64,000 nt of DNA from Diphasiastrum complanatum (GCA_029204225.1 CM055111.1:388453-452452); one strand, 5' to 3'; positions 1-9,827 are shown, counted from the first letter of the stretch. Numbers and translations: made by a program. The notes: a model not told the origin generated them from the letters alone.

Positions 1-318
1 CTCCGTTAGTGATCGAAAGCTAGTATCTACTTCGTAGTAGTAACTAGTAGAAAGTATGAGAGTAGCCTGACAGATACCCATCCATCGCTGGAAAACAATG
101 CTTATTATGTGTTATTGCTAGCAAAAAGCATCATTCAAACATATATATGAAATGGTGAGCTGATCATAAACAACACTTATTGCAAAACCTACGCATGCTC
201 CATCGCTGCTTATGTAGCATGAAAATATGCTTTGAAACTATATGACAAGTATGAGGCGTAGCCAACGCTGGCTAGCGGACTTCATTATCAAAAAAGAGTG
301 TGGAAATATAGCACAAGT

Positions 319-590
319 CCATCGCTGGTCCATCGCTGGACAGCGGACTATTTTTCACATAATATGAGCCAAAATTTTGAGCATGATCCATCGCTGGACA
401 GCGGACTACTTTTCATATAAAATGAGCCAAAATTTTGAGCATGATCCATCGCTGGACAGCGGACTACTTTCATATAAAATGAGCCAAAATTTTGAGCATG
501 ATCCATTGCTGGACAGCGGATTAGTTTTCACGTAATATTAGCCAATATTTGGAACATGATCCATCGCTGGACAGCGGATCATCAACACAA
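319..590. repeat. 58-bp minisatellite, about 4.5 units
   Basis: Units begin with CCATCGCTGGACAGCGGA at about 330, 388, 446, 503 and 561, so the period is 57-58 bp. Each unit continues with a T-rich stretch and AATGAGCCAAAATTTTGAGC. A shorter copy of the CCATCGCTGG core lies just upstream at 319, and diverged cores occur near 80, 194 and 257, so the array probably once reached further left. The last unit is the most diverged. No coding potential is visible. Confidence 0.9.
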
Positions 591-789
591 CTTTGATAAA
601 AAGATGCTATGATCCTTCTTGTGTAGTGAAGATACTTCCTACTCACAACAAAGAAAGTTTACATAACTTGAAGAGATGAATGAATCAATAAGAAATGAAA
701 CAAGCTACATACCGTATAGTAGAAACTGATGAACCCGAGCTTGATAGGGCGCACTTCCTGCAATGAGCAGATTGCTGAACTCTCTTCAC

Positions 790-1605
790 TGTTAGAAATA
801 AATGACTATGCTAAAGTTAATCCATAGGTTACTTTGACCCAAAAGGTCGAGATATGTGTAACCATGGGTATTTAGTTATTTAGGCCATCTTAAGTTTGTC
901 TTAAGTTCAATTGGACCCAATTTTGGTCATGTACTGACTCGTGGGTCCTTAGGGGTCTAATTTTGTTTAGGGGCCCTATCTTGACTTTTGGGGGTGCCCT
1001 ACATTTAGTAAGTGGTTAACCTTAGGGTTTGGTGGCATTTGGCCACATCCAGGTAGAGTACTTAGATGCTCATTGTGTATTCCATTTTTTACAGTTTGGC
1101 TAAGTATTGCTCTCCATTGCTTGTGTTAAGAATCAGATTTGATCTGATATATTTTTATTGTAAGCTCGAAATGCAGTATTGTAATTAACTCTACATATCT
1201 TCAGTTAATTAGGATTTATAGTTTTTGGTTGTTGTCGGGACGTGACCCACTATTGTCATATCAGTCGGGCACTGATCCTGTAGACGACTACTTGGGTTAG
1301 CTGGGTAGCCACACGTAGGAAAAGTTAGCCTGTACAGAGTTATACATAGTGTATGCTATACTCGAGGGCATGTCTCGAGTTTGTCGGTCGAATTTGGCCA
1401 TATTAGGCCCGACCTTAGTTTGGCAGGTGGTAGGCCAATATTAGGACACCTGTCCTTTCATGCAGTTGGGGCTTTGGTATATGTACAGTGTTCTCTTTGT
1501 AATACAAAGCTTTTGCTGTGCTATCTTTGAGAGCTTGTGAGGAGTGTCTATGGTGATTGATTATGTGATCTGCATACTGCACTAGATCCTAACAGGATTT
1601 TAACA
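790..1605 (+). repeat. Copia-type 5' LTR (family A)
   Basis: The 816-bp block starts with TGTTAG and ends with TAACA, a short terminal inverted repeat with the TG...CA ends typical of LTRs. It is followed immediately by a methionine-initiator primer-binding site. Its last 212 bp recur at 5350-5562 with only about four differences, and its first 70 bp recur at 6797-6866. A sequence rich in TATATGTAC and AATACAAAG near 1480-1510 may hold the promoter or polyadenylation region, but this was not resolved. Confidence 0.85.
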
Positions 1606-1617
1606 TGGTATCAGAGC
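1606..1617 (+). other. Primer-binding site of an LTR retrotransposon
   Basis: TGGTATCAGAGC directly follows the LTR end. It is the standard plant copia primer site, complementary to the 3' end of initiator methionine tRNA. It fixes the LTR boundary and the + orientation of the element. Confidence 0.9.
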
Positions 1618-4600
1618 TGCAGGGTGTTGCAGGTATGCACGATCCAATGGAGCTATGGGATAGTGTCTGTCACCAGGAGAAATAGCACTCGGAGCGTCTC
1701 AGGAGAGAGGACTCCATACGGGGTATCGGCAGTCTGGATGGCATGAGACAGCAAAGTTCCTTCGATCGGAGCTTCGGGGAAAATCAGAACGATCGTAGGT
1801 GGATTCCGGGGAGAATTCACAGAAAAACTTGCAGTTTCGGTGATTTCGGGGAAATCATCGATGATGGCTAAGTAATTGACTGTGTAGGCACACAGTTGAG
1901 GATTTGCAAGAGAGCTGTAAAGAACAGTGTTACACAGCCAGGGCAGTTTACAGGGTGTAATTGGGTGGAAATCGGTGGAAATTTCAGAAATTTCCGGTTT
2001 CGTGGGGTGTTGATGGTTTGGTGAGAAAATCAGCCTATTTGGAGTCAATACTGCACCAATTTCAGAGCCATAAATTGCCTCAGAGAGCCTGAGGTAGGGC
2101 GACCTCAACCAGGCAGGTAGTTGCAAGTGGAACCTCAGAGTGACGTGGAGCAAAACCTCTGAAGCTATGGAAGTTTCCTCAACTAGGGTTTACAGTCAAG
2201 AAACCTCTTATTTCTGTCTGTTGGAGGTGTTTTCTGATGCTGTAAAATTATGAGGATGGGCGCTGGAGTAGGGCGGCCCTGTGTGCAGCCAACCGTGGAG
2301 GGCCGTGGAGCCAGTAAGGAGCTGGAGCAGATCCATCGGGCAGCCAAAACCCTCTAAAAGCCATAGCTATGAAGCTTTGAAGCAAGAAGCAAAGAGGAGA
2401 GAGAGAGGCGTGGAGTCGTGATGGTTGCGCGCAGCCAAGCTGAAGGTCAACATAGTGCTTGCAAGGTGCTGGCGTGCGGAGGAGAGAGTATCGATGCCCA
2501 AACATGCTGAGGGTCGTCGGATCAACTCCAAATTCGATCAACGGTCTAGATCGAGAGAAACTTAAACTGCTGGATCTGGATGAACCATTTTATTGGTTTG
2601 AAGAGGACCTGAAGGCCCATGAAGTGCAAAAGGCACTTAGTTTTCATTAAAAATTTTCAGTTTGAAATACTGAAAAGGACCCGACTTTTAAAGTCACTAT
2701 TCTTCATTAAAAAAACTTCATTCCAAAGTTTCAGCTCAAAATGCAAGCTATTTCTTTGGAAGGGACTATCCTTGGCTAGAAGGCTCCTATTTTGGATATC
2801 CTTGGGCCAAAATGACCCCTGAAACAGGCTGCTCAGAGCCAGCGGACAGAGCAACGTCACAAAGCAGGGAGAAAGGCGTTTCGGAGAGTTTTCATCACCA
2901 TTCTATCGAGCAGAGTGCGGGTGACCTAGTGATGGGCTACATTCGCCATTTGGGTACCATAGGGCCAAATTCGGGGCCATTTTTGGCTGGTGAAACCTGC
3001 TACAGGGCGGTACAATGAGGCATTATCACTTTTGAATCATTATTACTTACTCCTGACAGGGTAACAGGGTGTTTGGAAGTGGTAAATGCAGTATGGGAGA
3101 GGAATTATGTGGAGAAAGCTAGTATTGGCGACAGAAGTGCAGTTTGGCGGCATGACTACTCACCATTGGTGACAATTTTGAGAGGGCAAGCAATCACAGG
3201 TGAGAGGTAGGCATGGTCTGCCGGTTACAGGTGAAAAATTCTTGTGATCAGGTTTAACTCTTGGGGTTCGAACCAACCAACGTCAAGTCGCGTTTTGGAG
3301 GAACGCTCTCACAGGTATGATCGGCAGTGGCATTGTCGAGTCAGGTGATAGCTGCATTGACAAACGCATTTGTAGCTTGGAAATTTCTCATTTGGAGGAA
3401 AATATGGGCTAGCTTGGAGGTACACACATCTTGGCGGTCACGGGTGATGGAAGTGCGAGGTGGTGCCAGTTGAAAGCATTGGGCAGGATAGCGGACTTGC
3501 ATTGGACGAGCTGTGTGGGACACGCAGAGGATGAAGAACGGGTCAATAATCACACTTTGGATGCTCTTGGCGAGTGGTGAGTGTGATGATTTTGCGGTTT
3601 TGCAGTCGGTAAGTCAATTTTGATCAAGTCATTGTAGCTGTGGAGCAGTGTATCAGGTTTGTCATCGAAGAGATATACTTCAACTGCCTATCCTGGGTAA
3701 GTCCAGTCAATTTGCCATATCAGTATTGCATCTGGGATGCAGATTCCAGTGATAGCAGGGTGCAGATCGTTTGGTTTGGGCCATGGAAGATCTCACAGGT
3801 TCACTTGGAGGGATATTGGCATGCACAGTCATGTGAGGGACTTGATGGTAGCTTTGGAGTTCACATCTCAGTGTATTCTCAGGGAGTGGTTTGGAACCAT
3901 TCACAGGAGCAGCTTAGAGCTAGCTTGGAGGAATACAGGTGGGCACTACAGGGTAGATGCTCAGATCTTTGTGATCTGGGATGGCATTGGGATACCTGGT
4001 AGGGATAGCACTACAGGATGACATGGGATGATCATCAGGGGGCAGCTATTTCATATTGGACTTGAGTCATTGGCATGGACAGGACTTACAGGAGGATTTG
4101 TGATGGAATCAGGAAGCTGCAAACGCAAATGGACAAAGCGTGAAGCTTTGAGAGCCAGCTCTAGGTTGGAGAGCTGATGGAGATCGCACGGGGTGTGATC
4201 AAAGGGCAAACACTATGATGGGTGTTTTGCTAGCGATCTACTAGAGGGCACACTGATGGTGTGCTCATTTGGGAGTACAGGTTGGCATTACAGCAGGGGG
4301 CCAGTTTTGGACATTGGCATCGATGGGGAGGCATCTACCATCACGGGCGTGGATAGGCTATCTATAGCTTTCATGTAGTTGGCTGTATTTGCAGGAGTCT
4401 AGGCTTGGCACAGGTGTTGGAATTTCCATGGTGCAGATTCTCAGGTGGTGAGATAATGGGGAAGCCTAGAGGAAGTCACTCAGAGCCATATACCTCAATG
4501 CACATAGCCAGGGAGAGCGAGCAGATGCTAGGAGCCAGGTGGAGCAGGTGATGCTTTGGAGATCGGCTTGTCTAGCAGGATGGTGATTAGGATCGGAGAC

Positions 4601-5349
4601 ATCAGGTGAGCATAGTATGTGGATGACGAGTCCATTGGGGTGGCACTTAGGGAGATGCTACAATTGCTCAGGTATGATATGTCATTTGATGTATGGACGA
4701 TGTTCTTCAGCTGGTACATTATGTGGTGACCTAGGGACGGGTCATGCCTACTTGGAGGTCGGTGGCATGGAGTGTACCTGTGGTGGTACATATCCTGAGG
4801 GCATGGAGAGCATTACGGGGTGATGTGGATCCAGCATGCCCATGGTTGTGAGCCAGCAGGGATGGAGATGGTTGCTCAAGGAGTGACAGCTGATACTTTG
4901 GCGAGTGATCAGGTGAGCTGCATGGTCATATGCACAGTGGTCTCCAGGTTGGCGTCACATGTTGTGTCTATCCATCATTATTTGGTAAGCAGGATGCAGC
5001 TTTTGGTTAGATCCAGTTAGAGTCTAGTTGCACTACAGGTGGACAGATTCTTGGGGAGCTATCAGCGGGTAATGGATACTTGGTGATCAGATGGTACAGG
5101 GTATAGGGTTCTGGAGCTATCCTACCTGATATGCTATGGATCGTGGGTGAGTTATTCATCACGATAGTGGATCTAGTTTTCGGCTTGGACGCTATGATGG
5201 ATGTTGTGGGGAGATAGGCTCCTTGGTGGGAGGCCTATATACTGGTCAAATCAGAGTTGGAAACTTCAAGCATGGAAAGTTGGACCTACATGGGATGTAG
5301 GACAGGCAGATCATCATCAGTATCTCTGGGAGATAGGCGAACTACTCAG
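1618..5349 (+). mobile_element. Non-coding interior of an LTR element (LARD-like)
   Basis: This 3.7-kb stretch lies between the family A LTR with its primer site and a truncated family A LTR. All six frames are broken: the longest readings are 166 codons or fewer and show no gag, protease, integrase or reverse transcriptase motif. The sequence is G-rich on the + strand and re-uses phrases such as CACAGGTGAGAGG and TTGGAGG, as if built from degraded short repeats. A large retrotransposon derivative mobilised by another element is the simplest reading. A heavily mutated autonomous copy is the alternative. Confidence 0.55.
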
Positions 5350-5562
5350 ATGGCCATATCAGGCCCGACCTTAGTTTGGCAGGTGGTAGGCCAATTTTAG
5401 GACACCTGTCCTTTCATGCAGTTGGGGCTTTGGTATATGTACAGTGTTCTGTTTGTAATACAAAGCTTTTGCTGTGCCATCTTTGAGAGCTTGTGAGGAG
5501 TGTCTATGGTGATTGATTATGTGATCTGCATACTGCACTAGATCCTAACAGGATTTTAACAT
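5350..5562 (+). repeat. Truncated family A LTR (3' 212 bp)
   Basis: It matches 1394-1605 with about four substitutions, ending in the same CTAACAGGATTTTAACA. The first 600 bp of the LTR and the polypurine tract that should precede it are missing. Low divergence between the two LTR pieces suggests a recent element that lost part of its 3' end. Confidence 0.85.
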
Positions 5563-5694
5563 CTTCTTGCTGTTTTCTCTCTCTCTCTCTCTTAGAGTTG
5601 GGCGCCCAGCCTCTTCTCTCTTGTTTTCTGCGGAGATTGATTGATAACTAGATCTTGGTGACTTGACTCTTGCTTTCCTACATGGTTTCAGAGC
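5563..5694 (+). repeat. LTR end of a second copia family (B) plus primer site
   Basis: A CT-rich stretch ends in TTGCTTTCCTACA and is followed by TGGTTTCAGAGC at 5683-5694, a one-base variant of the initiator-methionine primer site. This reads as the 3' end of a different LTR abutting the truncated family A LTR. The left boundary of the LTR is not visible. Confidence 0.6.
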
Positions 5695-6076
5695 TACCGG
5701 ATTTGCAACAAGCTTGAATGTTGGCACCCTACTAGAAGAGGAGCTTCTTTGCTTTTTGTTGTGAAATTTCAGCATCAAGTGGAGTTTGGATCAGCTTTTT
5801 TGTCTCTTTTCAGGTTGAAGGAGGGCGGCCATCAGAGATCTTGGAGGAGCAATTTTTGGCACCCAAAAATCAGAATCTCAAATCTGATTTTTATGCAACC
5901 AGTTTTCAGCAAGTTTTGTTTGGAGGAGGGCGCCCAAAAATCTGCTACTGATTTTTGGTTGTGGTGTCTCCTTATCTTGCTGTTTTTGTTTTCAGGTTTG
6001 CATTTGTGTAGGAGGGCGCCCAAAATTCAGCAAACCCTATTCAGGGTTAGGTCAACTTGTGGCTGGAAATTTGCAG
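5695..6076 (+). mobile_element. Copia leader region, coding part deleted
   Basis: Sequence between the family B primer site and the RNase H remnant. The palindrome GGGCGCCC, usually as GGAGGGCGCCCAAAA, recurs at about 5597, 5930 and 6015, with the related GGAGGGCGGCC near 5820. No gag, protease or integrase motif is present, so most of the polyprotein gene is missing here. Confidence 0.5.
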
Positions 6077-6760
6077 ATTCTCAGCAAGTGTCAAGCTATT
6101 GGCTGTCTCATTTACCTATGTAATTCAAGACCGGACATTTCTTATAATGTCTCACTCATGAGTCAATTCATGCATGCCCCGATGACATCACATTGGAAAG
6201 CATTGAAGAGGATCTTTCGATGTCTTCAAGGAACAAGAAGTCATGGACTGGTTTTTCCTGCTTGTGATGATGCATGTTTGGTTGGTTTTAGTGACTCGGA
6301 TTGGGGTGGAGATCAAGACACTAGACGCTCTACAAGTGGACATTGCTTTTTCTATGGAAATTCTGCAATTTCTTGCTCAAGAAAAAAGCAGCCCACTGTT
6401 GCTACTTCTTCTAGTGAGGCAGAATATAGAGCAATATTTTCAGCCACAATAGAGTGTTTATGGCTGAAAAGACTACTTGTTGACATGAAGTTTGGCGAGC
6501 CCTCAGCCACTCTTATCTTGAGTGATAGTCAAAGTGCTATTGCCATTGCACGGAATCCTGTTTTTCATGTGAGGATGAAGCACATCGAGATCCATTATCA
6601 CTTTGTTCGGGAGAGACTTCATGATGGCGACATTTTACTTGAATATTGTCCTACGGAGGATAATATTGCGGACCTCTTCACTAAGGCGTTGCCTAGAGTC
6701 AGATTTGAAGCTTTATGCAAAGCTTTAAATTTGATACCACGTGTTGGTTTTGTTACATAG
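6077..6760 (+). pseudogene. Copia reverse transcriptase C-end and RNase H remnant
   Basis: This open stretch of about 228 codons matches the last part of a Ty1/copia polyprotein. It begins in the thumb and connection region (IGCLIYLCNSRPDISYNV). It then shows the RNase H landmarks: SDSDWGGDQDTRRSTSGHCF, the SSSEAEYRA motif, LSDSQSAIAIARNP, the KHIEIHYHFVRE block and the terminal DLFTKALPR. Enzymatically this domain would remove the RNA strand of the cDNA hybrid. Everything upstream (gag, protease, integrase, most of the reverse transcriptase) is gone, so it cannot act alone. It has no internal stop, so the loss was by deletion rather than gradual decay. The family assignment is secure. Confidence 0.9.
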
Positions 6761-6788
6761 TGAAGATTTCAGTTGTTGCATTGTCATT

Positions 6789-6866
6789 TAAGGAGGGTGC
6801 TAGAAATAAATGACTATGCTAAAGTTAATCAATAGGTTACTTTGACCCAAAAGGTCGAGATTTGTT
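6789..6866 (+). repeat. Polypurine tract and first 70 bp of family A 3' LTR
   Basis: AAGGAGGG, a polypurine second-strand primer, is followed by TGCTAGAAATAAATGACTAT. That sequence matches the start of the LTR at 790 with a few changes. Similarity stops after AGGTCGAGAT and the GC-rich repeat sequence begins, so this LTR is truncated. It ties the RNase H remnant to the family A LTR. Confidence 0.8.
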
Positions 6867-6881
6867 TTAGATTTTTTTTTT

Positions 6882-6985
6882 TGGACGCTGGACACGTCCA
6901 GTGTCCGGGCGCAGACGCGTCCGGGACCTGGACGCATTTAAAAAAATGAAAAAAAACAAAAAACAGGCCGCGGACCCCAAACGTA
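6882..6985. repeat. GC-rich palindromic repeat A, fragment
   Basis: A run of GGACGC, CGTCC and GTCCGGG words around ACGCGTCC, following poly-T and followed by poly-A. It resembles the larger A units at 8.9, 9.9 and 10.2 kb. Confidence 0.6.
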
Positions 6986-7003
6986 CGCTACCAGAGACCC
7001 GCG

Positions 7004-7006
<3 letters not shown>

Positions 7007-7081
<75 letters not shown>
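7007..7081. repeat. (GA)37 microsatellite
   Basis: Uninterrupted GA dinucleotides. The Arg-Glu reading across it is not a protein. Confidence 0.95.
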
Positions 7082-7082
<1 letters not shown>

Positions 7083-7281
7083 CCTGCGGTGGAGTCATAG
7101 AACCCTACGGTACCTGGACGCTAGTGTGCTGTGAGGCCTTTTCGGTCGAGATGGCAGAGTGCACACCAATTGATGTGAGCGTTTGCTCTGTATTCATTCG
7201 CATGCAATTTAGGCTTGTTCTGTGTTTTTCATAGTTTATTTCCACCGTGTTATATTGCTTGACGGGCTTCTTTGTCTGCAG

Positions 7282-7542
7282 AGGGAGAAGCTCTTGGAAG
7301 ATGTCCGAAGGCACAATGAAAGGCATCGGAAGTTCGAGGCGGAATTTGTAGAGATGCAGCGACAAGCTCGGCTGAGACACCCGGATCTGGAGGCCCCCGC
7401 CCCCGCTGTCGAGAGGGATGAGGATGAGCGGATGGGAATTAACTTCACTGCACGGCAGCTGGCCATGGTCAGGGAAAGGTTGCGAATTCGTCGGGCTAAC
7501 CAGGAGGCCCAACGAGAGCGAGAGAACAATGCACCTGACTAG
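7282..7542 (+). CDS. Possible terminal exon of an unidentified gene
   Basis: An open stretch of 86 codons begins right after a pyrimidine-rich CTTTGTCTGCAG that would serve as a splice acceptor and ends at TAG. The reading is strongly charged and looks helical (REKLLEDVRRHNERHRKFEA, then a Pro/Ala linker and FTARQLAMVRERLRIRRANQ). A helical, possibly coiled-coil tail is the only structural hint. The codons look more like a gene than like the flanking repeats. I do not recognise the family, and I could not identify an upstream exon: the adjoining sequence is microsatellite and repeat A. It may be a captured gene fragment or a real last exon. Confidence 0.3.
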   Translation, partial: REKLLEDVRRHNERHRKFEAEFVEMQRQARLRHPDLEAPAPAVERDEDERMGINFTARQLAMVRERLRIRRANQEAQRERENNAPD

Positions 7543-7674
7543 GGCGAGGAGTCAGTGGAGGATTCGTAGGAATGCTAAATACACTGGTGGCATACATGCT
7601 ATAGATAAAATAACAACAAGATAAATCACTTAAGCAACTTTGTATTAGGAAACCCTAAACCCTAAAAGCGGCAA

Positions 7675-8083
7675 AGTTGATGAGGAAAACAAGCTGAAAA
7701 GGCACCAAGGCACTTACAGCTGCAATAGAAGATGAATTGGATCCTGGGGAGCCATGTGATACATCCATTCCAAAGATGATAGTGGGTTACTGGGAGACTT
7801 TTCCCAAAGATTGCTTGAATTCCAAACTTAAGACGGAGTTGTAGCCCCACTCTATAGTAAAGGTTAGTGGTGAGGACATGCACAGTTTATAAGGGACGTA
7901 TTGTAGTGAGCATTCAGTATGCTGAATCTGTGTCAGGCATTCCATTTTGAGAGGTAAATATGAAATAACATACCTAGCTAGAGATGGATCTGAACACAAG
8001 CAAATATCTGCCAAGACTATGCAGTATTATAAATCTAAGGAAGCTCTCCTTGCCAGAGAGAGAGAGATAGCGACAGAGTGAGG
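7675..8083 (+). pseudogene. Decayed coding stretch of unknown family
   Basis: One + frame gives about 130 codons interrupted by a few stops. It includes coherent blocks such as AIEDELDPGEPCDTSIPKMI, GYWETFPKDCLNSKLKTEL and, after stops, ILRGKYEITYLARDGSEHKQ and SAKTMQYYKSKEALLARE. The frame is kept throughout, which suggests point-mutation decay of one protein. I cannot name the family. A transposase or a host gene fragment is possible. Confidence 0.35.
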
Positions 8084-8420
8084 GATAGTCTGCTTGTTTA
8101 AACTGTTAGAATTGTTTGCTCTTTCAAGCCCATTCGCACTCCATCTCAGTTATGGGAGGCATGGGCAGTGAGTAGGTTTTTTGCAAATTTTTTTGGCATT
8201 GTTTTCATTTTTTTTAACCGGAGGAGGGGGCAGGCACCATCCATCCCTTGATAATTAATTCCGGGGAGGGAAGGGGGTAGGGTGGGGAAAATAAAATTTA
8301 ATTGATTTTGGGCATGTGGGAGTGAGCAGGGAGGGGCTTGTATTTTTTTTTTTTTGAAAGAAAAAAGAATTTGCGCCCGGGGTGGACGTGCCTGCGCCCA
8401 CCATCCGCTTCCTTAGATAC
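8084..8420. other. No gene seen
   Basis: A stretch with a poly-T run near 8342-8356 and short G-rich stretches. Nothing supports a gene or a named element. Confidence 0.5.
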
Positions 8421-8423
8421 ATA

Positions 8424-8508
8424 CATACCATAGATCCAGGGGTACCAGGATCCGCGGATCCCAGTATTGCAGATCCATGATGATCCGTGGTACCATAATA
8501 TATAATTT
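8424..8508. repeat. GGTACC/CCGCGG palindromic repeat B, copy 1
   Basis: Contains GGTACC, GATCCGCGGATC and GGTACCATAATATATAATTT. The same words recur in copies 2 to 4. It abuts the AT-rich left flank of the fold-back element at 8557. Confidence 0.7.
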
Positions 8509-8556
8509 CTTTTTAAAAATATTTTTAAAATTTAAAAAAAATAATAATAATAATAA

Positions 8557-8701
8557 TTTAGTGGGCAATATGGGTATTAGCTTGAAGCTCTTGATGAGAG
8601 TAGTCTGGGGGTTGCCGGTAGACCCCCAGGGGTGGGCTAAATGCACTAAATGCACTACTCTCGTCAAGAGCTTCAAGCTGATACCCATATTGCCCACTAA
8701 A
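8557..8701. mobile_element. Short fold-back (MITE-like) element
   Basis: A 48-bp inverted repeat with two mismatches: left arm 8557-8604 starts TTTAGTGGGCAATATGGGTA, right arm 8654-8701 is its complement. The 49-bp loop holds a smaller inverted repeat (CTGGGGGT...ACCCCCAG). The ends are the same as those of the 591-bp element at 9237, so this looks like an internally deleted relative. No target duplication could be fixed because both flanks are A/T simple sequence. Confidence 0.85.
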
Positions 8702-8744
8702 ATTTAAAAAAAAAATAATTTTTTCTTAAAAAAAATAAAATATT

Positions 8745-8850
8745 AAAAAATGGTACTGCCCTGGTACCGCGGATTTTTGGGCGGCACCATAACCGCGGTA
8801 CCACCATTATGGTACCGCGGTACCATAATGGCGGTACCACGTGCCACTAT
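8745..8850. repeat. Palindromic repeat B, copy 2
   Basis: Contains ACTGCCCTGGTACCGCGGAT and GGTACCGCGGTACC, a 14-bp perfect palindrome, then TAATGGCGGTACC. Copy 4 at 9866 starts with the same ACTGCCCTGGTAC. Confidence 0.7.
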
Positions 8851-8854
8851 GAAT

Positions 8855-9108
8855 GATATATATCTAACGTGCCGGACGCGGACGCGAACGCGCATCTGGA
8901 CGCGCGTTCACGTCCGCGTCCGGCGGACGCGTTAGGGGTGCGTTTGGGTCCCCGGACGCATCCGCCTTTTTTTTTTTCAAATTTATTTATTTATTTTCAA
9001 GAAAAAATATGGACGCGTCTGGGGTCGGACGCGTCCGGGTCCGGACAGTGGCCGCGGACGTGGAATGCCAGCGTCCGGCCCGGACCCTCATGTCTGATTA
9101 TATATTAT
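8855..9108. repeat. GC-rich palindromic repeat A, unit 1
   Basis: Begins after TATATATCTAA with CCGGACGCGGACGCGAACGC, continues through CGTCC/GGACGC words, a T/A-rich centre and ACGCGTCCGG, and ends GCGTCCGGCCCGGACCCTCA. The start and the reverse complement of the end share CCGGACGC-type sequence, so the unit may itself be a terminal-inverted-repeat element. It is very rich in CpG within AT-rich DNA. Confidence 0.7.
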
Positions 9109-9112
9109 ATAT

Positions 9113-9192
9113 ATCATAGATCCCGCGGTACTGGGTACCGCGGATCCCGGTACCGCGGGACCATACTGGTACCACGGTACCATAATATATAA
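9113..9192. repeat. Palindromic repeat B, copy 3
   Basis: GGGTACCGCGGATCCCGGTA and GGTACCATAATATATAATTT, as in copy 1, again directly upstream of a fold-back element. Confidence 0.7.
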
Positions 9193-9236
9193 TTTTTCTA
9201 TTTTAATTTTTCTAAAATTTTTAATAATAATAATAA

Positions 9237-9827
9237 TTTAGTGGGCAATATGGGTATTATCTTGAAGCTCTTGATGAGAGCAGTGCATTTATGCAGGTTG
9301 CTCCAACTTCTATTGAATGCCTCTCAATGTGGTAGTTATATAGTAGCGACCACCATATGAGAGAGCGAACAGCCAAAGGACCAAGAGGATGCAAAACACC
9401 AAAAAGTGTGTTTTCGCTCAGGGACTCAGAAGGCCAAATCATGAGGAGGCCGTACCGTCGAGGCCGTTGGTGGGCTCTGCCCCCCAAACCCCCCGCAGGG
9501 GGGCTACCGCCCCCCGGACCCCCTGTTTCTCGGGGGGCTACTGCCCCCTGAACCCCCCAGGACTTCTTGCTATGCAATCTAGCCATCTCCTAACCATCAT
9601 GGTCTCACAGTAGACCCCATACTAACAATCATGCTCAATAATGGGTTCTCCTCATAACGGGGGGGGCGCTTACAGATTTGAGCTCACGGTTAACTAGTGA
9701 CTACTAAACTGAGAGGTGCATTATTTAGTTATGTCTAACACATTTTGTAGCTAAAACTACTGGCAACCTGCATAAATGCACTACTCTCATCAAGAGCTTC
9801 AAGTTGATACCCATATTGCCCACTAAA
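9237..9827. mobile_element. Non-autonomous DNA transposon with 65-bp terminal inverted repeats
   Basis: Left end 9237-9301 and right end 9763-9827 are inverted copies with about three mismatches in 65 bp, both starting TTTAGTGGGCAATATGGGTA. The 461-bp interior carries no transposase reading. It contains a C-rich and G-rich stretch at 9473-9560. The element sits in TAATAATAA and poly-A sequence, so the target duplication is ambiguous. The terminal sequence does not match a superfamily that I can name with certainty. Confidence 0.85.
9473..9560. repeat. Three C-tract repeats inside the transposon
   Basis: Three imperfect copies of a GGCT-CTGCCCCC-x-ACCCCC unit, separated by runs of six or seven G. 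The C-runs and G-runs could fold as i-motif, G-quadruplex or hairpin. Readings across it are Pro/Gly-rich and not a protein. Confidence 0.75.

Noticed and set aside
319-590. Short repeat array that could be taken for CRISPR
   Set aside because: The units are head-to-tail copies of the whole 58 bp with no unique spacers, and the context is a plant genome.
1653-2153. 166-codon reading on the - strand
   Set aside because: It lies in the interior of the LTR-A element, antisense to the primer site, with no motif and no codon bias.
3261-3276. GGGGTTCGAACCAACC resembling a tRNA B box
   Set aside because: No matching A box or acceptor stem around it. TTCGAA is a palindrome that occurs by chance.
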